Position numbers and translations under genes: made by a program. 64,000 nucleotides of DNA from Limnoperna fortunei. Taxonomy: Eukaryota; Mollusca; Bivalvia; Mytilida; Modiolidae. The stretch covers positions 112,536,545 to 112,600,544 of the forward strand of contig OX104111.1 of assembly GCA_944474755.1 (NCBI GenBank), in the 5' to 3' direction. Each line of letters opens with the position of its first letter. Position 1 is the stretch's first letter. This document shows, in pieces, positions 52,501 to 64,000 of the stretch. Under the pieces are notes generated by a model. The model searched no databases. It had not been told where the DNA came from and saw only the letters and a list, made by a program, of their open reading frames with translations.

Positions 52501-55500
52501 AGTGAAAGGCATAGTTGATAATCCACGGTTTACTTGGTGCAAGGCATAGTGGATGATCCAAGGTTTACCTAGTGAAAGGCATAGTTGATAATCCACGGTT
52601 TACTTGGTGTAAGGCATAGTGGATGATCCAAGGTTTACCTAGTGAAAGGCATAGTGGATAATCCACGGTTTACTTGGTGTAAGGCATAGTTGATAATCCA
52701 CGGTTTACCTGGTGTAAGGCATAGTGGATAATCAACGGTTTACCTGGTGTAAGGCATAATGGATAATTCACGGTTTACCTGGTGTAAGGCATAATGGATA
52801 ATTCACGGTTTACCCGGTGTAAGGCATAATTGATAATCCACAGTTTACCTGATGTAAGGCATAGTGGAGATCCAAGGTTTACCGAGTGAAAGGCATAGTT
52901 GATAATCCACGGTTTACTTGGTGTAAGGCATAGTGGATAATTCACAGTGTACCTGATGTAAGGCATAGTGGGTAATCCACGGTTTACCTGGTGTAAGGCA
53001 TAGTGGATAATTCACAGTGTACCTGGTGTAAGGCATAGTGGGTAATCCACAGTTTACAACTTATCAAAATGTAGGTATATCAAGAGAAGATGAAGCTAAA
53101 AATAAAAATAAATTCGTATAGTAAAATACAAAAAAAAAACCATACAGTTAACGATGAACATATAGATTATATATGACATGCAGGTTTAGAATTATTTATT
53201 TTATTTTTTTTCAGTATCTATATGCAGTGCTCAGTGTTACACAAAGACCAACTGTTACTACTACTACAACCGTTTCTATTACCCAGCGTATGAATACTGG
53301 TAAGTTAATACTACTACAACCGTTACTAATACCCAGCGTATGAATACTGGTAAGTTAATACTACTACAACCGTTTCTATTACCCAGCGTATGAATACTGG
53401 TGAGTTATTACTACTACAACCGTTACTAATACCCAGCGTATGAATACTGGTAAGTTAATACTACTACAACCGTTTCTATTACCCAGCGTATGAATACTGG
53501 TGAGTTATTACTACTACAACCGTTACTAATACCCAGCGTATGAATACTGGTAAGTTAATACTACTACAACCGTTACTAATACCCAGCGTATGAATACTGG
53601 TAAGTTAATACTACTACAACCGTTTCTATTACCCAGCGTATGAATACTGGTAAGTTAATACTACTACAACCGTTTCTATTACCCAGCGTATGAATACCGA
53701 TGAGTTATTACTACTACAACCGTTACTAATACCCAGCGTATGAATACCGATGAGTTATTACTACTACAACCGTTACTAATACCCAGCGTATGAATACTGG
53801 TAAGTTAATACTACTACAACCGTTTCTATTACCCAGCGTATGAATACTGGTAAGTTAATACTACTACAACCGTTTCTATTACCCAGCGTATGAATACCGA
53901 TGAGTTATTACTACTACAACCGTTACTATTACTACTACAACCGTTACTAATACCCAGCGTATGAATACTGGTAAGTTACTACTACTACTACAACCGTTTC
54001 TATTGCCCAGCGAATGAACTTTGGTGAGTTGCTACTACAACAACCATTTCTATTACCTAGCGTATGAATACTGGTGAGTTGCTACTATAACAACCGTTTC
54101 TATTACTAATACTGGCGAGTTATCATTGACATTACATTTAATGGCAGCAATTACAAAATACTTCTAGAGAATTATTTTATATACAGAGAAATAACGAAGT
54201 TTATTCAGTACGGTCTATTATACAATTATAGCCCTTTTGAGGTTGATACATGTTTTATCGAAATGATGGTGGTATATCGAGTGAAGAACGAGGTCATTAT
54301 GAAGACTTATGAATTCTTCTAATAATACAATATTATAAATATAATTTTCAAAATACTTCAAGAGAAGCAGGTAGTAATAGTATAGCGTTAAAATACTGTA
54401 GAAAACTGAAGATAGCATAGGCTAGGTCCCTTTATTTCACATATAGATCGATGACCCTCAATTTGGTGATTGGATTCCGTTAAAATATCCTTCAGAACAA
54501 GAAATTAAAGAAACCATATAAGCAGCTTCAGCTACGTTATTTTTAGACTTACACCCCGAATGACACCATGATAGTCAAAGTTCGTTTTAACAAAAGAATT
54601 TACGACAAACGAGACGATTTTTTATTCAAAATTATACATTATCCTCACTTATGCAGCAAAATTCCAGCTTCTCCTGCATAAGGTGTCTATATATTCTTTT
54701 TAAATCAGATGTGCAAGATCTTGCGGCAAGTATACGGATTTTTGCAAACGTCACAAATTTTATTGGGATAAATTTATAAACCAAAAAACGACTCGTCCGC
54801 TTCTTTAATAAGTTTTACTATAGATACCATTCCCTTGTTGAAATATATTTTATCTCGTTTGAAAATATGATTGCAGATATATTTCCCAGTGTTCTTCCTG
54901 CAATAATTAATGGATACACATATTACTGACTAGTGGTAAATGATACCCATTTATTTTCATCAACAAACCAACTCACACGCTATAGGGATAGAAGCGGAAG
55001 GTTTGGATGCAATAAAACCTGGTTTAACCCACTATTTCATTTGAAATGCCTGTACCAAGTCAGGATTATTGCTCTATTTGATATATTTTTGTATGTAGGT
55101 TCTAAAGTTTGGAAGTTTCTTGGACTTTGTGGTTGTCTATCTGACAGTTTCGTGGTGATCGGTATTTTGTTATAACCTTTACTATTAAACCCGTCAACCA
55201 TTACGCAGCAACTTGTTTAGGTCAATAGAATGCTGGATATAGAATTTAATGTCGGGAAAATAACGGTGATCTATACATACACCATTCTGTATCACGTGAT
55301 CTCTACATACACCATTCTGTATCAAGTTATCAAAATGCCTAAATGGTGCAATATTTTTCATTTACACAAGCTTCACTTTAAATATATCTGAAGGAGGTTA
55401 TATCGTCAGGGAACCAGATCATAGTCAGGGTACCAGAAGACCCGAGACCACAGTTATTTAGGCCTTTTTGTTTATCATAACTTAAAGTGGACACGCATTT

Positions 55501-56344
55501 GTCTATTGGGCCAAATTAATCCTCATCTTTCATATTTCATCAAATGTTTAATTTGAATTTTTTTCAAAGATCCTTCTATCCAATAAGCCCCAAAAGCATC
55601 ACAAAAGCAAGAAAAATGGCAAAGAAAAAAAAGAAATACTCTAAATAATTGTGGTGTCTTTTTCGAAATTGGTACCGTCACGAGGTGAATTTTATCCGAA
55701 AATATTGATGTCGGTAAAAAAACAAGTTTGTTAAAAACAACAAAAATTTCAGACCATTTTTTTTTTTTGCACTTATTTAAAAATTGACGTATGACATTCA
55801 TGTGACGTCACCATTAAAGAAAGACGACACGTGACCACTGCAATTCAGGAGTGGGTTTCGCAAAAAGTGGTAAGTGTAAAGTGCAATAAATTTCCCAATT
55901 AACACTTAAGATAGATTTTACACTTGCGTCTGCTTTTAATCCACTTTTGGGCCATTGTTAGGGTTCTAGGAAGCAACGTCATAAATCATGAAATATTCTA
56001 TTCTTTTAGTTATTCTTAGCCTATTTTTCAAATTAATTTTGTTCTTTAACTGACGAATCAAATCGATCATCTAAAACAAATAAGAAACTATAGTATCAAG
56101 CAATCTAAAATTTAAATCTACCATAGTTCTCAAATGTTGTTTAATCTCTGACTACTACCATTTCAGGGATACGTCACGCATCATTGGTGCTGCTGTTGGT
56201 GGCGGCCTTAGTTTGATTGTGGTCGTAGTGGTGGTGCTTTTATTGTGTAGATGGAGACGACGACGAGCCTGCCACAGACCCACCTATGGGCGGACAGTGT
56301 CAACAGTCACCACAAGTACGTACATATGTAGCAGCTGGGTCTAG
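49530..56344 (+). CDS. small Cys/Tyr-rich type I membrane protein (CYYR1/Shisa-like), at least three exons
   Basis: Coding exons 49530-49587, 53215-53299 and from 56167. Introns begin gtaagt and gtaagtt and end in tttttcag and ccatttcag; phases 1 and 2 agree. Residues 1-25 are a signal peptide, 26-52 a short outer segment rich in Tyr and Cys (QCYTKTNCYYYYNRFYYPAY), about 53-75 a Gly/Val-rich membrane helix (RIIGAAVGGG, then a run of six Val), then WRRRR as a stop-transfer signal. This layout matches the Cys- and Tyr-rich membrane proteins common in molluscs. The 3' end is uncertain: reading through gives a stop at 56342-56344 (106 aa) with AATAAA-like signals near 56577; alternatively a donor aa|gtacgt at 56316 leads to a further exon that I did not find. 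Exact function is unknown. Confidence 0.75.
49588..50465. other. first part of intron 1 of the Cys/Tyr-rich gene
   Basis: Contains a C-rich low-complexity run near 49795-49825 and two copies of aaatatatgaatagg (near 50342 and 50410). Nothing coding is recognised. Confidence 0.5.
50470..53055. repeat. 35-bp minisatellite in intron 1, about 74 copies
   Basis: The core is aaggcatagtggataatcca plus cggtttacctggtgt. The segment gtggataatccac is a near-perfect palindrome. Variants form higher-order patterns: units with taatccccacggtg recur at 50.7-51.5 kb, and a block of about nine units (315 bp, marked by tccaaggtttaccgagtg) recurs near 51.98 and 52.30 kb. On the minus strand each unit reads ccaggtaaacc, which resembles a splice donor, but antisense to the gene. 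Confidence 0.95.
53250..54123 (+). repeat. 50-bp minisatellite made of the exon 2 end plus its splice donor, about 17 copies
   Basis: The first unit lies inside exon 2 and crosses its donor: actactacaaccgtttctat, tacccagcgtatgaatactg|gtaagttaat. The same block is repeated about every 50 bp to 54123, with the last units diverged. Most copies keep the tg|gtaag donor; some read tggtgag or are changed to ccgatgag. A frequent variant, cgttactaatac, creates a branch-point-like tactaat. Fifty is not a multiple of three, so use of another donor would change the frame. Confidence 0.95.
54124..54471. other. unique part of intron 2
   Basis: AT-rich; nothing recognised. Confidence 0.4.
54472..55180 (+). 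repeat. dispersed repeat A, copy 2, containing the unexpanded 48-bp-array locus
   Basis: Homologous to 3900-4300 at both ends (atatccttcagaac, tttttagacttacacc, aatttacgacaaacga, tttttgcaaacgt; then gtttcttg and cggtatttt). Its middle, about 54990-55070, matches the flank of the inverted unit at 48940-49016 (ggaaggtttgg, cctggtttaa, tgcctgtaccaagtcagg). It therefore ties the dispersed repeat to the sequence from which the 48-bp array grew. Confidence 0.6.
55181..56166. other. remainder of intron 2
   Basis: A short direct repeat (catacaccattctgtatca) lies near 55276-55325. No gene is recognised. Ends in the exon 3 acceptor accatttcag. Confidence 0.5.
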
Positions 56345-57468
56345 TAATAACAAGTGATTCGGTACTATGTATTATAGTTCTGTAATAACAATATATGTCC
56401 AATTAAGATAACACAATATTTTAATTTCAATATTCCTACAAGCGTATAAAACTAAAACATTACAATACATTACACAAGTTTTAGTCAATCTGATTGAAAT
56501 GTATTCGAATAACAAAAAGGTACAATGTCTGATTTAACAATGCAAAATCATTATTACATGTACTGTTTATACATCAATAAAATAATATAGTGTGTGTAAT
56601 ATTATTCTCTTTCAATTTTATGCAAATTGAATAATATACATTATTACTAAGATCATCAAAAGACTATTTACTATGTTACATACCAGTCAAGGGAGGTAAT
56701 AATAAACTAAATCCATGATCTACCAATCGAACCTCATTTTACATTACAAAATTATAAAACATATTCTAACCACTTGTGGAGTGAACTAATCTGGAATGAT
56801 TAATCCAGGCACCTCTCACAGTGTTATACTAAAATATATACGAGTCCTGAAACAAAAATACAACTTATAAATATCGGACTCATTAGTAATACACAATGTG
56901 GTAAATATGGTATTGGACGATTAACATCTTGCATCAATTTGAACCCAAGATATTATTGTTTTCAGTAAAACACATTTAAAATGGATCACTATTACGGATA
57001 CATACTTTTAATGTACCATTTCTATTCACAAAGAGCTAAGTACGATTATATTACATGTTACTGAAAAATACCTGCTTGCCTAATAAAATTTAGCGGCAAA
57101 TAAATATATCATTTATGCGTATCTTTCATACAAATATTAATCTAAAGAACATGCAAACTAGATGTTTCGAGAAGGGGAGTCATTTACTAAATCTTCTGTT
57201 ATTTGTGTTAAATATCGTATTAAAAGAAGTGAAAATAACTTACTTCGTCTGTCAATGTCGTCTATTGATAATTAGTCAGTAAATCTAACGAAGTAATCAA
57301 AGAACAACTAGCCAGGTCTGGCCTATCGCTATCCTGCCCAAATTCTACTTTGTCTTGAACAAAGAACTCACCAAACTCGCGCCAAACTAACAATGACCAA
57401 TCGAAATCAACAAGTAATTAATACTTATGAATATTCAATATATTTTCAAATCAAGAAATATAGTCTCT
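56345..57468. other. AT-rich non-coding sequence after the third exon of the Cys/Tyr-rich gene
   Basis: Either 3' untranslated region and spacer, or an intron. AATAAA-type hexamers occur near 56577. No further exon was recognised. Confidence 0.4.
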
Positions 57469-57480
57469 TCAAATAAAATA
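57469..57480 (+). repeat. left target site duplication of the SINE
   Basis: tcaaataaaata, identical to 57746-57757. Confidence 0.9.
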
Positions 57481-57745
57481 GGGGCCTCGGTGGCCGAGTG
57501 GTCAAGGTAGTTCGTCTATTATTGATCACGTGGTCTGTCAACACTGAGATTGTGGGTTCGATTCTCACTGCAGGCAGGGTGTACTCGACTCCAATCTTAA
57601 TTGAAAAGGATTGCCAGTTTTCCAACCGCAGGTCGGGGTTTTCTCCGGGTCCTCCGGCTTCCTCCCCCAATAAAAACTGGACGCCATGATATAGCTGAAA
57701 AATTGCTGAAAGTGGCGTTAAACACCATCAAACAAACAAAAAACA
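57481..57745 (+). mobile_element. tRNA-derived SINE, copy 2, with intact 12-bp target site duplication
   Basis: Head ggggcctcggtggccgagtg with A box tggccgagtgg, B box ggttcgattct at about 57557, a middle with cgactccaatcttaattgaa and gggttttctccgggtcctcc, and the tail gctgaaagtggcgttaaaca followed by caaacaaac. It is flanked by the perfect direct repeat tcaaataaaata at 57469-57480 and 57746-57757. The A box suggests descent from a class II (Leu/Ser-type) tRNA. The intact duplication and clear promoter boxes indicate a fairly young insertion. It resembles molluscan V-SINEs such as RUDI from memory. Confidence 0.9.
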
Positions 57746-57757
57746 TCAAATAAAATA
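57746..57757 (+). repeat. right target site duplication of the SINE
   Basis: tcaaataaaata, identical to 57469-57480. Confidence 0.9.
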
Positions 57758-58221
57758 TAACTCTTACAATATATAATTTAGATAATTTTATTAATTCTGT
57801 TCAGGTTATAAATAAAACATTTATAAATAATAACAATATTTTGAATACACAAAAATTCACACTACTACACATATAACAATAAGACTTATTTTCTCTTTTC
57901 CTTCTGCATAATATTTTCGAGTATAAGATGGATGCCTTCATACAAACACAAACTTGTTTACTTTAAATGAAGATTTTAAACAACAAATGCAACTAACCCC
58001 CATAAATTGTCAGAACGTCATGCATTTTCTTTAAGGAAGTGTATGGAATGCGGAAATGGGTTTAAAATAAAAATATAAAAGATTTATGAATATCTTAACT
58101 TCTGTACATGTAAAGAAAGGAAAGAAATAACACGTTTTACATAGTACTTAAACAATACAGATGTGTTCTTTTATGTTTGATATATTATGTGCAATAATTA
58201 ATATGGGCGTACATAAGACAC
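57758..58221. other. AT-rich spacer
   Basis: Nothing recognised. Confidence 0.4.
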
Positions 58222-61200
58222 AGACTACAAGGCTAACATTCAGTGGAAACTGTGGTCTAAAAATAAACCAATCGGACCTACAAACACTACAAGTCTAACA
58301 CAGAGTGGAAACTGTGGTCTAAAAATAAACAAATCAGTCATACAAACACTACAAGTCTAACACAGAGTGGAAACTGTGGTCCAACAATAAACAAATCAGA
58401 TCTACAAACACTACAAGGCTAACACAGAGTGGAAACTGTGGTCTAAAAATAAACAAATCAGACCTACAAACACTACAAGTCTAACACAGAGTGGAAACTG
58501 TGGTCTAACATAAACAAATCAGACCTACACACACTACAAGGCTAACACAGACTTAAAACTGTGGTCTAACATAATCAAATCAGACCTACAAACACTACAA
58601 GTCTAACACAGAGTGGAAACTGTGGTCTAAAAATAAACCAATCAGACCTACAAACACTACAAGGCTAACACAGACTTGAAACTGTGGTCTAACAATAAAC
58701 AAATCAGACCTACAAACACTACAAGTCTAACACAGAGTGGAAACTGTGGTCTAACATAAACAAATCAGACCTACACACACTACAAGGCTAACACAGACTT
58801 AAAACTGTGGTCTAACATAATCAAATCAGACCTACAAACACTACAAGTCTAACACAGAGTGGAAACTGTGGTCTAAAAATAAACCAATCAGACCTACAAA
58901 CACTACAAGGCTAACACAGACTTGAAACTGTGGTCTAACAATAAACAAATCAGACCTACAAACACTACAAGGCTAACACAGAGTGGAAACTGTGGTCTAA
59001 CATAAACAAATCAGACCTACACACACTACAAGTCTAACACAGAGTGGAAACTGTGGTCTAACATAAACAAATCAGACCTACACACACTACAAGTCTAACA
59101 CAGAGTGGAAACTGTGGTCTAACATAAACAAATCAGACCTACAAACACTACAAGTCTAACACAGAGTGGAAACTGTGGTCTAACATAAACAAATCAGTCC
59201 TAAAAACACTACAAGGCTAACATACAGTGGAAACTGTGGTCTAACATAAACAAATCTGATCTACAAACACTACAAGGCTAACACAGAGTGGAAACTGGGG
59301 TCTAAAAATAAACAAATCAGACCTACAAACACTACAAGGCTAACATAGACTTAAAACTGTGGTCTAACATAAACAAATCAGACCTACAAACACTACAAGT
59401 CTAACACAGAGTGGAAACTGTGGTCTAACATAAACAAATCAGATCTACAAACACTACAAGGCTAACACAGAGTGGAAACTGTGGTCTAAAAATAAACAAG
59501 TCAGACATACAAACACTACAAGTCTAACACAGAGTGGAAACTGTGGTCTAAAAATAAACAAATCAGACCTACAAACACTACAAGGCTAACATAGACTTAA
59601 AACTGTGGTCTAACATAAACAAATCAGACCTACAAACACTACAAGGCTAACACAGAGTGAAAACTGTGGTCTAAAAATAAACAAATCAGACCTACAAACA
59701 CTACAAGGCTAACATAGACTTAAAACTGTGGTCTAACATAAACAAATCAGACCTACAAACACTACAAGGCTAACACAGAGTGAAAACTGTGGTCTAAAAA
59801 TAAACAAATCAGACCTACAAACACTACAAGGCTAACATAGACTTAAAACTGTGGTCTAACATAAACAAATCAGACCTACAAATACTACAAGGCTAACACA
59901 GAGTGGAAACTGTTGTCTAACATAAACAAATCAGACCTGCAAACACTACAAGGCCAACACAGACTTAAAACTGTGGTCTAACATAAACAAATCAGTCATA
60001 CAAACACTACAAGGCTAACACAGACTGGAAACTGTGGTCTAACATAAACAAATCAGTCCTACAAACACTACAAGGCTAACACAGAGTGGAAACTGTGGTC
60101 TAACATAAACAAATCAGTCATACAAATACTACAAGGCTAACACAGAGAGGAAACTGTGGTCTAACATAAACAAATCAGATCTTCAAACACTACAAGGCTA
60201 ACACAGAGTGGAAACTGTGGTCTAAAAATAAACAAATCAGACCTACAAACACTACAAGGCTAACACAGACTTGAAACTGTGGTCTAACAATAAACAAATC
60301 AGACCTACAAACACTACAAGGCTAACACAGACTTGAAACTGTGGTCTAACAATAAACAAATCAGACCTACAAACACTACAAGTCTAACACAGAGTGGAAA
60401 CTGTGGTCTAAAAATAAATAAATCAGTCATACAAACACTACAAGGCTAACACAGAGAGGAAACTGTGGTCTAAAAATAAACAAATCAGTCATACAAACAC
60501 TACAAATCTAACACAGAGTGGAAACTGTGGTCTAAAAATAAACAAATCAGACCTACAAACACTACAAGGCTAACACAGAGTGGAAACTGTGGTCTAAAAA
60601 TAAACAAATCAGTCATACAAACACTACAAGGCTAACACAGAGTGGAAACTGTGGTCTAAAAATAAACAAATCAGACCTACAAACACTACAAGGCTAACAC
60701 AGACTTAAAACTGTGGTCTAACATAAACAAATCAGTCATGCAAACACTACAAGGCTAACACAAAGTGGAAACTGTGGTCTAAAAATAAACAAATCAGTCA
60801 TACAAACACTACAAGTCTAACACAGAGTGGAAACTGTGGTCTAACATAAACAAATCAGTCATACAAACACTACAAGGCTAACACAGAGTGGAAACTGTGG
60901 TCTAAAAATAAACAAATCAGTCATACAAACACTACAAGTCTAACACAGAGTGGAAACTGTGGTCTAACATAAACAAATCAGAACTTCAAACACTACAAGG
61001 CTAACACAGAGTGGAAACTGTGGTCTAAAAATAAACAAATCAGACCTACAAACACTACAAGTCTAACACAGAGTGGAAACTGTGGTCTAACATAAACAAA
61101 TCAGACCTACAAACACTACAAGGCTAACACAGAGTGGAAACTGTGGTCTAAAAATAAACAAATCAGACCTACAAACACTACAAGTCTAACACAGAGTGGA

Positions 61201-63758
61201 AACTGTGGTCTAAAAATAAACAAATCAGACCTACAAACACTACAAGGCTAACACAGAGTGGAAACTGTGGTCTAAAAATAAACAAATCAGACCTACAAAC
61301 ACTACAAGTCTAACACAGAGTGGAAACTGTGGTCTAAAAATAAACAAATCAGACCTACAAACACTACAAGTCTAACACAGAGTGGAAACTGTGGTCTAAA
61401 AATAAACAAATCAGACCTACAAACACTACAAGGCTAACACAGAGTGGAAACTGTGGTCTAACATAAACAAATCAGAACTTCAAACACTACAAGGCTAACA
61501 CAGAGTGGAAACTGTGGTCTAAAAATAAACAAATCACACCTACAAGCACTACAAGGCTAACACAGAGTGGAAACTGTGGTCTAAAAGTAAACAAATCAGA
61601 CCTACAAACACTACAAGTCTAACACAGAGTGGAAACTGTGGTCTAAAAATAAACAAATCAGACCTACAAACACTACAAGTCTAACACAGAGTGGAAACTG
61701 TGGTCTGAAAATAAACAAATCAGTCATACAAACACTACAAGGCTAACACAGAGTGGAAACTGTGGTCTAACATAAACAAATCAGTCATACAAACACAACA
61801 AGTCTAACACAGAGTGGAAACTGTGGTCTAAAAATAAACAAGTCAGACCTACACACACTACAAGTCTAACACAGAGTGGAAACTGTGGTCTAACATAAAC
61901 AAATCAGACCTACAAACACTACAAGGCTAACATAGAGTGGAAACTGTGGTCTAAAAATAAACAAATCAGTCATACAAACACTACAAGGCTAACACAGACT
62001 TAAAACTGTGGTCTAACATAAACAAATCAGACCTACAAACACTACAAGGCTAACACAGAGTGGAAACTGTGGTCTAACATAAACAAATCAGTCATACAAA
62101 CACTACAAGGCTAACACAGAGTGGAAACTGTGGTCTAAAAATAAACAAATCAGACCTACAAACACTACAAGGCTAACACAGACTTAAAACTGTGGTCTAA
62201 CATAAACAAATCAGTCATACAAACACTACAAGGCTAACACAGAGTGGAAACTGTGGTCTAAAAATAAACAAATCAGACCTACAAACACTACAAGTCTAAC
62301 ACAGAGTGGAAACTGTGGTCTAACATAAACAAATCAGACCTACAAACACTACAAGGCTAACACAGAGTGGAAACTGTGGTCTAAAAATAAACAAATCAGA
62401 CCTACAAACACTACAAGGCTAACACAGACTTAAAACTGTGGTCTAACATAAACAAATCAGTCATACAAACACTACAAGGCTAACACAGAGTGGAAACTGT
62501 GGTCTAAAAATAAACAAATCAGACCTACAAACACTACAAGTCTAATACAGAGTGGAAACTGTGGTCTAACATAAACAAATCAGACCTACAAACACCACAA
62601 GGCTAACACAGAGTGGAAACTGTGGTCTAACATAAACAAATCAGACCTACAAACACTACAAGGCTAACACAGACTTAAAACTGTGGTCTAACATAAACAA
62701 ATCAGTCATACAAACACTACAAGGCTAACACAGAGTGGAAACTGTGGTCTAAAAATAAACAAATCAGACCTACAAACACTACAAGTCTAATACAGAGTGG
62801 AAACTGTGGTCTAACATAAACAAATCAGACCTACAAACACCACAAGGCTAACACAGAGTGGAAACTGTGGTCTAACATAAACAAATCAGACCTACACACA
62901 CTACAAGGCTAACACAGAGTGGAAACTGTGGTCTAACATAAACAAATCAGATCTACAAACACTACAAGTCTAACACAGAGTGGAAACTGTGGTCTAACAT
63001 AAACAAATCAGTCATACAAACACTACAAGGCTAACACAGAGTGGAAACTGTGGTCTAACATAAACAAATCAGACCTACAAACACTACAAGTCTAACACAG
63101 AGTGGAAACTGTGGTCTAAAAATAAACAAATCAGATCTACAAACACTACAAGTCTAACACAGAGTGGAAACTGTGGTCTAACATAAACAAATCAGACCTA
63201 CAAACACTACAAGTCTAACACAGAGTGGAAACTGTGGTCTAACATAAACAAATCAGACCTACAAACACTACAAGTCTAACACAGAGTGGAAACTGTGGTC
63301 TAAAAATAAACAAATCAGATCTACAAACACTACAAGTCTAACACAGAGTGGAAACTGAGGTCTAAAAATAAACAAATCAGACCTACAAACACTACAAGGC
63401 TAACACAGAGTGGAAACTGTGGTCTAACATAAACAAATCAGACCTACAAACACTACAAGTCTAACACAGAGTGGAAACTGTGGTCTAAAAATAAACAAAT
63501 CAGACCTACAAACACTACAAGTCTAACACAGAGTGGAAACTGTGGTCTAAAAATAAACAAATCAGACCTACAAACACTACAAGTCTAACACAGAGTGGAA
63601 ACTGTGGTCTAAAAATAAACAAATCAGACCTACAAACACTACAAGGCTAACACAGAGTGGAAACTGTGGTCTAACATAAACAAATCAGTCATACAAACAC
63701 TACAAGGCTAACACAGAGTGGAAACTGTGGTCTAAAAATAAACCAATCGGACATATCC
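58222..63758. repeat. 60/62-bp minisatellite, about 90 copies
   Basis: The core is gtggaaactgtggtctaa, then aaataaacaaatcagaccta or a shorter cataaacaaatcag form, then caaacactacaaggctaaca. Two length types (62 bp with aaaaataaac and 60 bp with acataaac) and several linked variants (gagtgg or gactta, ggcta or gtcta, agaccta or agtcata) are mixed, and blocks of several units recur. The first and the last unit carry aaaccaatcgga, whereas nearly all interior units carry aaacaaatcaga. No open frame of interest. Confidence 0.95.
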
Positions 63759-64000
63759 AGTTCCTGGGAATCAGAACAGGTAAATAAATAGTAACCAGAA
63801 AGATTAACAGCTTGTTTACTTTTCATAAATCATTGTTTGTTTGACTGTAAACACGTCACCTCCGTACATAATCATTTCAGAACCTTTGTGTTAATTCCTC
63901 GAACATTACGTTCCGTTATATTATATTTGCTTGAGAAGGAATTGGGAATTACACATTTCGACAAAACACATTTTTTCAAGGACAATTTTGTCTCCCAATA
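63759..64000. other. non-coding sequence at the right edge
   Basis: Unique AT-rich sequence; nothing recognised. Confidence 0.4.

Noticed and set aside
55523..55801. Minus-strand 92-codon frame
   Set aside because: Lies inside an intron, begins in a poly-T/A-rich stretch, and has a biased Lys/Phe composition with no domain.
57483..57570. A tRNA gene of Leu or Ser type (also at 35118 and on the minus strand near 45430)
   Set aside because: A and B boxes are present, but a proper acceptor stem and cloverleaf are not closed, and each is followed by the shared SINE body and tail.

Overview
The window is eukaryotic nuclear DNA, most likely from a mollusc and probably a bivalve. It is AT-rich and has GT/AG introns with small exons, two clear tRNA-derived SINE copies plus a decayed third of a type seen in molluscs, a truncated non-LTR retrotransposon and a decayed Penelope-like retroelement. 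The species is an inference; nothing in the window names it. By my estimate about two thirds of the sequence is tandem repeats (at least thirteen arrays, periods 26 to about 80 bp). Most long open frames are artefacts of arrays whose period is a multiple of three.

Layout. 1-2.5 kb: a possible last exon of an upstream gene (720-938) and a decayed Penelope-like element. 2.5-7 kb: a 26-bp array, a long inverted-repeat element (3.40-3.78 kb), a copy of a dispersed repeat and a 33-bp array. 7.9-33.3 kb: one 25-kb array of about 700 copies of a 36-bp unit, built from nested kilobase-scale duplications. 34.6-39.9 kb: a complete five-exon TIMP gene (213 aa, secreted metalloproteinase inhibitor) with arrays in introns 2, 3 and 4. 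40-44.5 kb: more short arrays, one split by a LINE insertion. 44.7-45.7 kb, minus strand: a three-exon gene for a 91-aa single-pass membrane protein. 46.6-49 kb: a nearly invariant 48-bp array followed by an inverted copy of its own edge. 49.5-56.3 kb: a plus-strand gene for a small Cys/Tyr-rich type I membrane protein, with a 35-bp array in intron 1 and a 50-bp array in intron 2. 57.5 kb: a SINE with a perfect 12-bp target site duplication. 58.2-63.8 kb: an array of 60/62-bp units.

The most unusual observation is that tandem arrays have grown out of splice junctions. In TIMP intron 4 the end of exon 4 together with its GT donor is repeated about 14 times (56-bp period), and the acceptor plus start of exon 5 is repeated three times (39-bp period). 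In the neighbouring, unrelated Cys/Tyr-rich gene the end of exon 2 plus its donor is repeated about 17 times (50-bp period). The remaining decoy acceptor in TIMP, if used, would give an N-terminal-domain-only TIMP. The 33-bp array in TIMP intron 2 resembles the 3' tail of the local SINE family, and the 48-bp array appears to have arisen from a dispersed element that has an unexpanded copy near 55 kb. Taken together, the window shows several possible origins of minisatellites in one place.
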